Source: JAFGOM01 sp964605795
GTDB lineage: Archaea; Halobacteriota; Methanomicrobia; Methanomicrobiales; Methanospirillaceae
Assembly (NCBI GenBank): GCA_964605795.1
Contig: CAZSDZ010000020.1
Location: forward strand, 1-46,959
Length of the DNA: 46,959 nt
Direction: 5' to 3'
Shown: piece after piece, positions 14,839 through 23,470 of the stretch
How the letters are laid out: the number at the start of each line of letters is the position of its first letter
Position numbering within the stretch: the first letter of the stretch is position 1
The notes under the pieces: generated by a model
Database searches by the model: none
Told to the model about the DNA's origin: nothing
The model's input: only the letters and a program-made list of their open reading frames with translations
Position numbers and translations under genes: made by a program

Positions 14839-15100
14839 TTCGTATCCTGGGTACTGCCGGATATCCTGACCGGCCGGGGCGGACCATATCCGTTTGAGCG
14901 GGGTAAGAGAGGTAATCTGCCCCAATCCATCAGAGATTTTTTTCCAAAAAAAAGCATCCTTTTTGCAGGGAAATACTCGATTCTCTCCATCAGGGATGAA
15001 GCGATAAAAGAGGTGCCTGGTTAATCACTCATCTCTGGTGCCTGGTTTTCCGGGAGTGACAAGAAGGATTCATATGAGATAAGGGCCGATCCCCTTGCAT
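14839..15100. other. Spacer without recognised genes
   Basis: About 260 bp between two plus-strand genes. Nothing convincing seen. Confidence 0.3.
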
Positions 15101-15439
15101 ATGAACGAACCGGATACCGAAATCGTTGTTCTCTACTGCACTGCTCCCCCGCAGGAAGCAGAATCACTGGCACATCTTCTCCTGGATGAGAGACTGGTTG
15201 CCTGTATCAACCTAATAGCGGTCGAGTCTGTCTACCGGTGGGATGGTGCAGTCTGCACGGATCCTGAGATGCTTATGGTCTTAAAGACCGCCAGTGACAG
15301 GGTGGATGCAGTAACAAAAAAGATCCAGGAGATTCACCCCTATGAACTTCCGGAAATAATTGTCCTGCCGGTGACCGGTGGGTCACCGGAATATCTGGCA
15401 TGGGTCTTTGACGAGACCCGGGTGCAGGAGAACTGTTAA
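15101..15439 (+). CDS. cutA: CutA-family divalent-ion tolerance protein
   Basis: A 112-residue protein of usual CutA length. It shows the family landmarks: EIVVLYCTAPPQEAESLAHLL, LVACINLI, SVYRWDGAV, EMLMVLKTA, and IHPYELPEIIVLPV with a SPEYLAWV end. CutA forms trimers related to PII signalling proteins; a copper-tolerance role comes from E. coli and is uncertain elsewhere. I prefer ATG at 15101 over an in-frame TTG at 15095. It converges with pycA five bases later. Confidence 0.88.
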   Translation: MNEPDTEIVVLYCTAPPQEAESLAHLLLDERLVACINLIAVESVYRWDGAVCTDPEMLMVLKTASDRVDAVTKKIQEIHPYELPEIIVLPVTGGSPEYLAWVFDETRVQENC

Positions 15440-15443
15440 CTGG

Positions 15444-16922
15444 TTATGTACTCCTTCCCTGCGAGATATAGGCCTGAACACCCGCAGCGACCGCTGCAAT
15501 CTTCTTCTCGCTGCGGAGCGGCGTTGAGAGCTGGTTCATCCTGGTCTCGTCCTCCTGGATGTACCGTTTGAGTGTCTTTTGGATATGCGGCTCCTGGAGA
15601 AAGTGAGTATGGGTATTCCCTGAGATATAATCAGGATTGTGCATAATTGCATGATGGAGCGGCAGTGTCGTCTTGATCCCGAGGATGACATATTCGTATA
15701 TCGCCCGTTTCATCCTTCCGATGGCAAAATCCCGTGTCATCCCCCAGGCGCAGAGTTTTGCTATCATGGAGTCGTAATACGGCGGGATAGAGTATCCCTG
15801 GTGAATGCCTGAATCGAGCCTGATACCCGGACCCCCGGGGGACCGGTACCGGGTAATCTTACCCGGATCGGCAGAGAAGTTATTGAGGGGATCCTCAGCA
15901 TTGATCCGGCATTCAATGGCATGACCCCTGATCGTTATAGACTCCTGCGGGAACATCAGGGGTTCGCCTGCAGCGATTGCTATCTGTTCTTTCACGATAT
16001 CGATACCCGTGATGAGCTCGGTAACGGTATGCTCGACCTGGAGCCGAGTATTCATCTCCATGAAGTAATACTCTCCATTACTGTAGAGAAACTCAACGGT
16101 CCCGGCATTGACGTAACGAGAGACCTCTGCAACCCGAAGAGCGGACTCGGTCATCCTCTCCCGCAAATCTTCGGTCATAATCGGACAGGGTGCCTCTTCG
16201 ACCAGCTTCTGGTGCCTGCGCTGGATGGAACATTCCCGTTCATACAGGTGTTCCCGGTAATTGTGCTGGTCACAGAGAACCTGTACCTCGATATGCCGTG
16301 GTTTCTCGAGGTACTTCTCAACAAAGACGGTACTGTCACCAAAAGCCGACTCTGCAATCCGCATGGATTTCTCGATAGCCTCTGTCAGCTCATCAGGTGA
16401 AGAGACGATATGCATCCCGATTCCACCGCCACCGGCACTAGCCTTGATGATAACCGGATACCCGATGGCATCAGCAGTCCGGGCTGCCTGGTCTGCATCG
16501 GTGACCCCGCCATCGGTCCCCGGTAAAACCGGCACACCGGCATCCTTCATCTTCTGCTTACACGCGATCTTGGATCCCATCATGGCTATCGATGACGAGG
16601 AAGGTCCGATAAAACAGATCCCCTCCTTCTCACACCGTGCTGCAAACTCTGCGTTTTCTGCGAGAAACCCGTACCCCGGATGGATAGCCTCGGCTCCTGC
16701 TGCATGTGCGACCCCAAGGATCCGGTCAATATTCAGGTAGCTCTGCGATGGCGGGGAAGCACCGACAAAAAACGCCTCATCAGCATAATGAACATGAAGG
16801 GCGTTCTTATCCACGTCAGAGTAGATGGCGAGCGACTCAATACCTAATTCACGGCAGGCCCTCATGACCCGTATGGCAATCTCTCCCCGGTTTGCAACAA
16901 GAAGTTTGTCAAAGAAGGTCAT
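15444..16922 (-). CDS. pycA: Pyruvate carboxylase subunit A (biotin carboxylase)
   Basis: A 492-residue ATP-grasp enzyme that carboxylates the biotin carried on PycB, using bicarbonate and ATP. It shows FDKLLVANRGEIAIRVMRAC at the start, the glycine-rich ATP loop KASAGGGGIGMH, and EMNTRLQVEHTVTE in the active site. Length fits archaeal PycA. Its start overlaps the pycB stop by four bases, so the two are translationally coupled. With PycB it makes oxaloacetate from pyruvate, feeding the partial reductive TCA route in methanogens. AccC-type biotin carboxylases look alike, but the partner gene settles it. Confidence 0.93.
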   Translation of the reverse strand: MTFFDKLLVANRGEIAIRVMRACRELGIESLAIYSDVDKNALHVHYADEAFFVGASPPSQSYLNIDRILGVAHAAGAEAIHPGYGFLAENAEFAARCEKEGICFIGPSSSSIAMMGSKIACKQKMKDAGVPVLPGTDGGVTDADQAARTADAIGYPVIIKASAGGGGIGMHIVSSPDELTEAIEKSMRIAESAFGDSTVFVEKYLEKPRHIEVQVLCDQHNYREHLYERECSIQRRHQKLVEEAPCPIMTEDLRERMTESALRVAEVSRYVNAGTVEFLYSNGEYYFMEMNTRLQVEHTVTELITGIDIVKEQIAIAAGEPLMFPQESITIRGHAIECRINAEDPLNNFSADPGKITRYRSPGGPGIRLDSGIHQGYSIPPYYDSMIAKLCAWGMTRDFAIGRMKRAIYEYVILGIKTTLPLHHAIMHNPDYISGNTHTHFLQEPHIQKTLKRYIQEDETRMNQLSTPLRSEKKIAAVAAGVQAYISQGRST

Positions 16923-18664
16923 TGCTCGATCACCAGGAGCACATCTCCGTTCTGGACCGTGTCACCGACCTCGATGAATATCTCGGTGACCTTGCCTGAC
17001 CGTGGGCTGTGAATGGGATTTTCCATCTTCATTGCTTCAAGCACCACGAGAGTCTCCCCTTTCTCAACGGTATCACCCCTTCCTACCGGTAACTGGAGAA
17101 CCATTCCCTGCATGTTACTCTTCACTCCTCCGGGAATCTCTCCCCTGGGGGGTTTACCGGTTCCGGGAACATCATGAGCTGTGGCCTGGCCTTCCACTGA
17201 CACGATACGGACCGAGAAGATCTCACCATCGACCTCGACCTCGAGCCGGCCGGGAATCGCTCCTGTTGCTGGAACCGCTGTCTGTTGCACCGGGGGTATA
17301 TCCTCGCATACCCGTTCACCTTTCAGGAATGACGGGGCAACAGCCGGGTACAGGATATACGTCAGGACATCCTCTTCTTTCCTGATAAGACCACATGATT
17401 CTGCCTCGGTCTTTAACTTCTCATACATGGGCTCCAGCAGATCGGCAGGGCGGCAGGTGATAACCTCCTCGTCTCCGATGATGAGTTCCCTGATAGCATG
17501 AGATATCGGTCCCGGGGATCTTCCATATAACCCCCTGACATAATCCTTTACTTCCTTTGTCACGTTCTTGTACCGCTCCCCTCCCAAAAGGACGTTAAAG
17601 ACCGCCTGGGTTCCTACGATCTGGGATGTCGGGGTTACAAGGGGAGGGTACCCAAGATCTTCCCTGACCCGGGGGACCTCGAGAAATACCTCATCGAGTT
17701 TGTCAGATGCATCCTGCTCCTTTAACTGGGATACCAGGTTTGTTATCATCCCTCCCGGCAGCTGGTAGAGCAGGACATCGCTGTCGACACGTTCGGCAAC
17801 TGGGGTAAAGAGTCCTTCATAGCGGTTTCTCAATCTCTGGCAGTGGTTTTTGATATCGCGCAAAACGACGAGATCGATTCCGGTATCACGGGGTGTATTG
17901 GTAAACGCAGCGACAACACTCTCGGTCGGCGGCTGACTGGTTCCGTTTGAGAATGGTGACATGGCGGTGTCGAGGATATCTACACCGGCCTCGGCGGCAG
18001 CCTGGTAACTCATAAGTGCCACCCCGCTTGTCGAGTGGCAGTGCAGATCGAGGGTGGTATCAATGGTATCCTTTATCCCGGTTACCAGTTCCCGTGCCTC
18101 TTCTGGCAGGATAAGTCCTGCCATATCCTTGATGCAGATCGAGTCACAGTCATGGGTATACAGTTCCTCAGCCATGGAGACAAATCCCTTTATGCTGTGG
18201 ACCGGGCTTGTGGTATAGGCTATTGTTCCCTGAAGGTGTGCTCCCAGATCCCTGACCCGTTTCATGGAACGTTCCATGTTCCTGATGTCGTTGAGGGCAT
18301 CAAAAACCCGGAAGATATCAACGCCGTTTACATGAGATAGTTCAACAAACTTATCTACGACATCATCTGAGTAGTGGCGGTATCCGACCAGATTCTGTCC
18401 CCGCAGCAGCATCTGTATCCTGGTGTTCTGCAGTTTACTCTTTAAACTGCGTAACCGTTCCCATGGATCCTCGTTTAAAAATCTGATGCAGGTATCAAAG
18501 GTCGCACCACCCCATGCTTCGACTGACCAGAATCCTGCTTTGTCCATTGCCTGGGCAATCGGGATCATATCTGCCGTACGCATCCGCGTTGCAATCAGGG
18601 ACTGGTGGGCATCCCGTAAGGTAGTGTCTGTTATTGAGAGTTTGGTGCTGCGAGAGCCGCTCAT
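16919..18664 (-). CDS. pycB: Pyruvate carboxylase subunit B (carboxyltransferase and biotin carrier)
   Basis: A 581-residue protein. The carboxyltransferase domain begins ITDTTLRDAHQSLIATRMRT; metal-binding HxH is in DLHCHSTSG. A PYC/OADA domain follows, and a C-terminal biotinyl domain carries the attachment lysine in EAMKMENP (about K546). It transfers the carboxyl group from biotin to pyruvate. An oxaloacetate decarboxylase alpha subunit would look similar, but no membrane beta subunit is nearby and pycA overlaps. The biotin ligase and transporter genes lie just upstream on the same strand. Confidence 0.93.
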   Translation of the reverse strand: MSGSRSTKLSITDTTLRDAHQSLIATRMRTADMIPIAQAMDKAGFWSVEAWGGATFDTCIRFLNEDPWERLRSLKSKLQNTRIQMLLRGQNLVGYRHYSDDVVDKFVELSHVNGVDIFRVFDALNDIRNMERSMKRVRDLGAHLQGTIAYTTSPVHSIKGFVSMAEELYTHDCDSICIKDMAGLILPEEARELVTGIKDTIDTTLDLHCHSTSGVALMSYQAAAEAGVDILDTAMSPFSNGTSQPPTESVVAAFTNTPRDTGIDLVVLRDIKNHCQRLRNRYEGLFTPVAERVDSDVLLYQLPGGMITNLVSQLKEQDASDKLDEVFLEVPRVREDLGYPPLVTPTSQIVGTQAVFNVLLGGERYKNVTKEVKDYVRGLYGRSPGPISHAIRELIIGDEEVITCRPADLLEPMYEKLKTEAESCGLIRKEEDVLTYILYPAVAPSFLKGERVCEDIPPVQQTAVPATGAIPGRLEVEVDGEIFSVRIVSVEGQATAHDVPGTGKPPRGEIPGGVKSNMQGMVLQLPVGRGDTVEKGETLVVLEAMKMENPIHSPRSGKVTEIFIEVGDTVQNGDVLLVIEQ

Positions 18665-18723
18665 TATTCACCTCGGTATGATGAGTGATTAGAATCAGTA
18701 GCTATACATATGGAAGGAGATCC

Positions 18724-19365
18724 TTAAAAAAGGTCTTGAAGTGGGAAAATCAGGAAAAATGCGGCAGGAACTGCGAGAAGTGCAAGAATAATGTCTCCCC
18801 TGGTTGTCTGAAATACCGGCATATAGGTTCCACCCCTGATATATCCTCTGGTCTGGAGAAGATCTCCTTGCTGCATGGCCCGGTAGAGCAGGGTAAAGAG
18901 TTCCAAGGAGATGACAGCAGGGACCGTAGAAAGGGAAAATCTCTGGTTTTTCATCTGCATCGCTGTCCGGATCTGGAGAATATCTGCTTTAATAAGCCTG
19001 ATTGTTCCAAGCGTCATCTCTGCTATCAGTCCTATCTCAAATCCGATGCGGTTTTTCGCAAGCCAGACCGAGACGTCGAGGAGATCGTTATCCTTCTGGT
19101 CATGGTACAGGAACGATGCAATGAAAAGCACCGCAGTAATCCTCGTGAAATACGATATCGCGTCTCCTCCTGTCCACCATATGAGAAGAGCGATACAGCC
19201 GGTAAAGAGGAGTATCCACCTCATCCCGGTAAGCGTTCTCGTGTCAGGGTGACGGACTGCTGCCAGAGCCCACCAGCAGAAGACATACAGGGCAGCCCCG
19301 ACAGAGAGCATGGCACAGAGGGAGAGGTAAATGATGATCCCGGTTCTTATTCGCGGATCCTGCAT
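18724..19365 (-). CDS. ECF transporter T component
   Basis: A 213-residue membrane protein with about five hydrophobic segments (for example IIIYLSLCAMLSVGAALYVF and LLALLAVPAAFF-like end). Towards the C-terminus MQQGDLLQTRGYIRGG resembles the Ala-Arg-Gly coupling motif of EcfT/CbiQ proteins, which contacts the ATPases. Its ATG overlaps the end of the upstream ATPase gene by 19 bases. Together with the two ATPases and BioY it should form a dedicated biotin importer. Confidence 0.75.
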   Translation of the reverse strand: MQDPRIRTGIIIYLSLCAMLSVGAALYVFCWWALAAVRHPDTRTLTGMRWILLFTGCIALLIWWTGGDAISYFTRITAVLFIASFLYHDQKDNDLLDVSVWLAKNRIGFEIGLIAEMTLGTIRLIKADILQIRTAMQMKNQRFSLSTVPAVISLELFTLLYRAMQQGDLLQTRGYIRGGTYMPVFQTTRGDIILALLAVPAAFFLIFPLQDLF

Positions 19366-20045
19366 GCCGCCTCCAGGAGTGAACGGGGATCAATATTGTC
19401 TGGTCTGATTCCGCGGCTCATTACGTATGCAACCGATTGGGGTACCATCTTCCAGCTATCAAGGGCTTCCGGAAGTAGGCCGTGAGAGATGAGTTTTCCG
19501 TCTTGTATCTCGTAGATCTGATTAAGAGGGGGGAGTGAGGAGAGGTCATGGGTCAGGATGATACAGATACCTGATTGTGACTCTGCAATCATCTCTGAGA
19601 GCATCCCTTTTGCTGTACAGTCCAGTCCTGCGTATGGCTCATCAAGGACTATTAAGTCGTAGCGCTTTGATACGATACTAAAAAGGATCAGTCTTTTTAA
19701 TTCTCCCCGTGAGAGCGAGAGTATCTCACGGTCTGAAAACCCTGATAACCCTGCCCGGGTGAGTACGATCCCGGTATCTGCACCATACGATGCAATCTCT
19801 GTGGCTACCCGTGAAGAGGTTACATGACGCTCTGCGTTCTGCATGACAAGCATCTTCGTCTCAATCTCCTCGTACGTGATGGATCCGGAGATTGGGGCAA
19901 TACACCCGGTGAGTGCCTCTGCAAGGGTTGTCTTGCCTGCACCGGTCTTTCCGGTAACCAGGTGAATACCCCTTGGAAAGGTGGCATCACCGGTGCATGT
20001 AAACTCCCCTTTCCTGATGGAGACGTTGTTACATAAAAGATGCAT
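19347..20045 (-). CDS. ECF transporter ATPase (second)
   Basis: A 232-residue ABC ATPase. I chose the ATG at 20045 (MHLLCNNVSIRKG); the open frame further upstream overlaps the preceding gene. Walker A is GKTGAGKTTLA, the signature is SLSRGELKR, Walker B is LIVLDEPYAGLD, with the H-loop in ILTHDLSSL. It overlaps the end of the first ATPase gene by 17 bases. It energises biotin uptake as one half of an ATPase heterodimer. Confidence 0.85.
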   Translation of the reverse strand: MHLLCNNVSIRKGEFTCTGDATFPRGIHLVTGKTGAGKTTLAEALTGCIAPISGSITYEEIETKMLVMQNAERHVTSSRVATEIASYGADTGIVLTRAGLSGFSDREILSLSRGELKRLILFSIVSKRYDLIVLDEPYAGLDCTAKGMLSEMIAESQSGICIILTHDLSSLPPLNQIYEIQDGKLISHGLLPEALDSWKMVPQSVAYVMSRGIRPDNIDPRSLLEAACRIRE

Positions 20046-20712
20046 CCCGTATCCTCCATGTAACCGGGTAATAGCAGGTCTCTTTGAGCGAGGCAAAAAC
20101 CTTATCAGGAGTTCCGGTGTGCACAACCCTGCCATTCTGCAGGTAGATTACCTCATCAGCAGTGGTTGCGATCTCCATCTGGTGGGTTGCGATAATGCAG
20201 AACTCCGGGGAATTATCTTCTACCCGGGAGAGGACCGTCTGCCAGAGTGTCCAGTCCAGGTGGGCATCAGGTTCATCGAGGATGAGCATCTCCGGTTCCC
20301 TGATGGTTGCTGCTGCCAGTGCAACGATTATCTTCTCTCCTCCAGATAGTTCTTCCATCTTTTTTGAGAGCAACCGGGTAATATTCCATCGTGAACAGAT
20401 CGAGTGAACTTTTTTTTCAATCATATCAGGGGAAGAGAAGGAGAACCGCAACGGTGAACTTATCTCATCATATACACGCGAGAAGAGGATATTGCGATCC
20501 GGGTTTTCATCCACAAAGCCCACCGATCGTATGGAATACGATGCATTATCCTTCTTTATTGTTCCTTTTTCAGGACTGCAGAGTCCTGCAAGCATACGTA
20601 AAAGTGTCGTCTTTCCCGAGCCGTTCGGCCCGATAATAACAGTCCTGCCGTTAGGTATGGAAAGGGAGTCAATAACGAGATGCGGGTGCACGACTCCGAG
20701 GAAGGTTATCAT
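20029..20712 (-). CDS. ECF transporter ATPase (first)
   Basis: A 227-residue ABC ATPase. The ATG at 20712 overlaps the bioY stop as ATGA, and translation upstream of it is nonsense antisense to bioY. Walker A is GPNGSGKTTLL, the signature is ELSGGEKIIV, Walker B is MLILDEPDAHLD, with an H-loop at IIATHQMEI. It resembles CbiO/EcfA proteins. Having two ATPases, a T and an S component in one operon suggests a self-contained group I-like biotin transporter. Confidence 0.87.
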   Translation of the reverse strand: MITFLGVVHPHLVIDSLSIPNGRTVIIGPNGSGKTTLLRMLAGLCSPEKGTIKKDNASYSIRSVGFVDENPDRNILFSRVYDEISSPLRFSFSSPDMIEKKVHSICSRWNITRLLSKKMEELSGGEKIIVALAAATIREPEMLILDEPDAHLDWTLWQTVLSRVEDNSPEFCIIATHQMEIATTADEVIYLQNGRVVHTGTPDKVFASLKETCYYPVTWRIRDASFM

Positions 20713-21242
20713 GCAGGTCTTTCCGGCAGGGATACTCCTGCAGCCTCGATCTTCTCTGCTATGATGAAGCAGAGGAAGGCTTTTATGAGGTCTCCGGGGA
20801 GAAACGGGAGGAAACCAACGAATGCAGCAGCCCAGAGATCCATCCCGGCAGAGATGATGAGCCAGAACATGCCACTGGCAAGGATTATCAGGGTAGCAAT
20901 AATAAGCCCTGTAACCCGGATAATTGTTCCCTTCTGTTCGTAGCATAATCCGGCGATGCAGGCAGCAGGGATAAATCCTGCCAGGTACCCGCCGGTGGGT
21001 CCAAGTAACAGACCTACTCCTCCAAGCCCGTTATGAAAGACCGGCAGACCAAGGACTCCAAGCAAGATGTACAGGGTAACCGGGTAGATGGCGTATCGTC
21101 TCATCACGGCTCCTGCAAGCAGAACGGCGAGGGTCTGGAGGGTTATCGGTACCGGAAAGAACGGGATTGAGATGTACGAAAAAACAGCGATAAGGGCGAT
21201 AAAAAGGGCAGTATATGGGATTAGATGGGTATGTCTTATCAT
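20709..21242 (-). CDS. bioY: BioY biotin transporter S component
   Basis: A 177-residue membrane protein with six hydrophobic segments. The BioY hallmarks are visible: FFPVPITLQTLAVLLAG, YILLGVLGLPVF, and the glycine-rich GGVGLLLGPTGGYLAGF. BioY binds biotin in the membrane. It is the first gene of the bioY-ATPase-ATPase-T operon, with a separate promoter region between it and birA. Confidence 0.92.
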   Translation of the reverse strand: MIRHTHLIPYTALFIALIAVFSYISIPFFPVPITLQTLAVLLAGAVMRRYAIYPVTLYILLGVLGLPVFHNGLGGVGLLLGPTGGYLAGFIPAACIAGLCYEQKGTIIRVTGLIIATLIILASGMFWLIISAGMDLWAAAFVGFLPFLPGDLIKAFLCFIIAEKIEAAGVSLPERPA

Positions 21243-21302
21243 CCTTCTAAAAAATCTCTCTCTGGTTTCCTGACTGTTTTTTTAACCCGTATCTTTTCTC
21301 AG

Positions 21303-21310
21303 TTTTATAT
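21303..21310 (-). promoter_or_regulatory. TATA-like box upstream of bioY
   Basis: ATATAAAA read on the minus strand lies about 60 bp before the bioY ATG. The 190-bp gap after birA therefore probably carries the bioY operon promoter. I could not find a clear BirA operator palindrome here. Confidence 0.4.
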
Positions 21311-21432
21311 CGCTTTCTGTGTTACCGATAGAGGAGCATCATGGACCGGTACGCGAACAGGGCTCTTTATCCTTCATCTGCTCCCTTTTGTCTGACCTGA
21401 TTCGGATGTAACGGGAAAGGAAAGGGTTTGTA

Positions 21433-22416
21433 TCAGTTTATGTGCACGAGATCACCGGCAATGATCTTCTCGACATTGCCGTTGTCTTTTCGTATGATTA
21501 GTCCCCCATTTCTGTCAAGATCGATGGCCACTCCTTCATACGTCTTGCGAAGCGTATCGACCCGGACCCTTCTTCCTATCGTGCTCGAGAGACTCTTCCA
21601 TTCCCGTAATATTGCATCGTACTCCCCGCTCTCCATGAGGTCGTACCTCGTCTCAAACTCTTTTAAAATCGCTGCAAGGATGACAGCCCGGTCAACATCA
21701 TGATCGACCTCTTCTGAAAGCGTCGTGATATTGTCCTTGATATCTTCGTGGAATCCCTCTAGAGATACGTTTGCATCGATACCGATTCCAAGAAGGCAGT
21801 AATTTACCTTCTCATCCTCGGCACCCAGTTCAAGGAGAAGACCTGCGACTTTTTTATCACCGATCATGATATCATTCGGCCACTTGATTACCGCACCAAT
21901 ATCAAGTATCTTCCGCAGTACCTTTGCAACAGCCACCGATCCTGCTATCGTAAGCATAAAGAGATGGTCCAGAGGAATCGTGGGGGTAAGGATGATAGTG
22001 ACCCAGATTCCACCCTGGGGTGATACCCAGACACGACCCATCCTGCCGACCCCGCCGGTCTGTTCCTCTGCGATAATGACCATCCCATGAAGATCACTGA
22101 CTCCCCCCTGTTCTGCGATGGTCTTGCCAAGCCAGATTGTCGATGGGATCTGGTGAAAATAGCGCATCTGCCTGCCGATTACCCTCGTTTTTAAGTGATG
22201 ATAGATAACATCAGGGGGCAGCGTCATCTCTTCATCATGAAGTTCATACCCGGCCTCATCAGATGACAAGATATGGTACCCTATTGCTCTCAGTTCATTG
22301 ATATATTTCCAGACCGTTGATCCTGATATTGACAACCGCTTTGTAATCTCATCGCACTGGACCGGTTTTTTTGCCTCTTTTAAGATCTGTAAGAGTTGAA
22401 AGGCATCTTTGTACAT
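21433..22416 (-). CDS. birA: BirA biotin-protein ligase with N-terminal regulatory HTH
   Basis: A 327-residue protein. I chose ATG at 22416 (MYKDAFQLLQIL), preceded by AAGAGGTAAG. An N-terminal winged helix (VQCDEITKRLSISGSTVWKYI) suggests a dual enzyme and biotin-responsive repressor. The catalytic domain has the ATP loop GGVGRMGRVWVSP, IKWPNDIMIGDKKVAGLLLE, and an SH3-like C-terminal domain. It attaches biotin to PycB. It lies directly upstream of the bioY operon it may repress. Confidence 0.92.
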   Translation of the reverse strand: MYKDAFQLLQILKEAKKPVQCDEITKRLSISGSTVWKYINELRAIGYHILSSDEAGYELHDEEMTLPPDVIYHHLKTRVIGRQMRYFHQIPSTIWLGKTIAEQGGVSDLHGMVIIAEEQTGGVGRMGRVWVSPQGGIWVTIILTPTIPLDHLFMLTIAGSVAVAKVLRKILDIGAVIKWPNDIMIGDKKVAGLLLELGAEDEKVNYCLLGIGIDANVSLEGFHEDIKDNITTLSEEVDHDVDRAVILAAILKEFETRYDLMESGEYDAILREWKSLSSTIGRRVRVDTLRKTYEGVAIDLDRNGGLIIRKDNGNVEKIIAGDLVHIN

Positions 22417-22418
22417 AC

Positions 22419-22877
22419 TTACCTCTTTGCACTGGTCTGCTCGCCGGGAAGTGGACAGGGATCCATGCCACATACCTGTTTGAGGATGGTTGACTGGTGT
22501 TTCATAAGAGTTGCAAGATCAAAGATCCCGGTGATATCAACGAGCCCGACAGCAAGGATTGCATCGCCTTTTTCGTCCCTGACCGGTGAGACGATGACCG
22601 GAACCCCCTTGTATGCACCGCTTGTCGGGGTAGTCTGTATCGTTGCATTGGACTGCAACACCTCCTCAAGAACAGGTCCGGTGTACGCGTTGTCAACAAC
22701 CATGTTATTCTCGATCCTGATACCCAGGCAGTCACGGGAACGGGCAGTGACCGGAAGGTTTCCGATGATCTCATGAAATGCCATCGCGATGGGTATGAGA
22801 TCCTCAAATTGAGAACTGGCAGAGATGGTATAATGGTCCATATCAATATCTCGTACTAATCCTTGGTGAGAAGTCAC
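22419..22877 (-). CDS. DUF2111-like methanogen protein
   Basis: A 152-residue protein that matches, from memory, the methanogen-specific DUF2111 family: LVTARSRDCLGIRIENN-like core, PTSGAYKGVPVIVSP and a VGLVDITGIFDLATL end. Its function is unknown. The GTG start overlaps the upstream stop; an ATG at 22841 is an alternative. It sits two bases before birA, suggesting co-transcription with it. Confidence 0.65.
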   Translation of the reverse strand: MTSHQGLVRDIDMDHYTISASSQFEDLIPIAMAFHEIIGNLPVTARSRDCLGIRIENNMVVDNAYTGPVLEEVLQSNATIQTTPTSGAYKGVPVIVSPVRDEKGDAILAVGLVDITGIFDLATLMKHQSTILKQVCGMDPCPLPGEQTSAKR

Positions 22878-23461
22878 AATAATAGTTCTGCAGAAGTCCG
22901 GGTTGCGAGATCATGGATAAAGGCCGGTGACGGGTATTCATGGATGGTGGTGATGATGATATTCCCGAGCCCATACTCAAACTGTGTCATGACCGAGCCT
23001 GACCGGGTCCAGGTGAGATCATGCCCGCCTGTTGATTTTAGGTACCCGTCGATTGCAATTTCCTGTTCTTTTTTTTGCATCACAACGATAGGACAACATG
23101 CTTCTGATGCAACGAAAACCTGCGTCTCACAAAAACCATAGTGATACGACACCGGGAACGGGAGCCAGTCATAGGCATCGGTCTTCTCTGCTCCCCCTCC
23201 AAATGCAAGAAGAACACCCCCCCTCGCGATAAAATCCTCTATTCTCCTGCTGCACGCGCGTAAAGCCGGCAAAACCCTGCTGTACTGCGGGTCGGCAAAT
23301 CCTGACGGGATGATGATGGTACCATATTTTCCCCGGAAAAACGGGGCTGCGAGTAGAGATGGTGTGATATGGACTGCAGGAAATCCACAATCCTCAATAA
23401 GGCGGGTGAGAAGAAGGGGTTTGTCCCAGATAACGCAGAAGCAGTGTTTTGCCGGTTCCAT
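22874..23461 (-). CDS. Glutamine-amidotransferase-like hypothetical protein
   Basis: A 195-residue protein with a class I amidotransferase-like Rossmann layout: an early strand-helix, YGTIIIPSGFADPQYS, and FIARGGVLLAFGGGAEK. The nucleophile elbow cysteine expected after the glycine stretch is not evident, so catalysis is doubtful. A late GLGNIIITTIHEYP strand would match the usual His region only loosely. It may be a sensor or a methanogen-specific protein next to biotin genes. Low certainty on function. Confidence 0.5.
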   Translation of the reverse strand: MEPAKHCFCVIWDKPLLLTRLIEDCGFPAVHITPSLLAAPFFRGKYGTIIIPSGFADPQYSRVLPALRACSRRIEDFIARGGVLLAFGGGAEKTDAYDWLPFPVSYHYGFCETQVFVASEACCPIVVMQKKEQEIAIDGYLKSTGGHDLTWTRSGSVMTQFEYGLGNIIITTIHEYPSPAFIHDLATRTSAELLL

Positions 23462-23470
23462 ACCGCTGCT

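Noticed and set aside
15921..16740. Long plus-strand open frames opposite pycA
   Set aside because: They are antisense shadows of a strongly conserved gene, with no ribosome binding site or sensible protein pattern.
21243..21432. BirA operator upstream of bioY
   Set aside because: BirA has an HTH, but I found no convincing long palindrome in this gap, only a TATA-like box.
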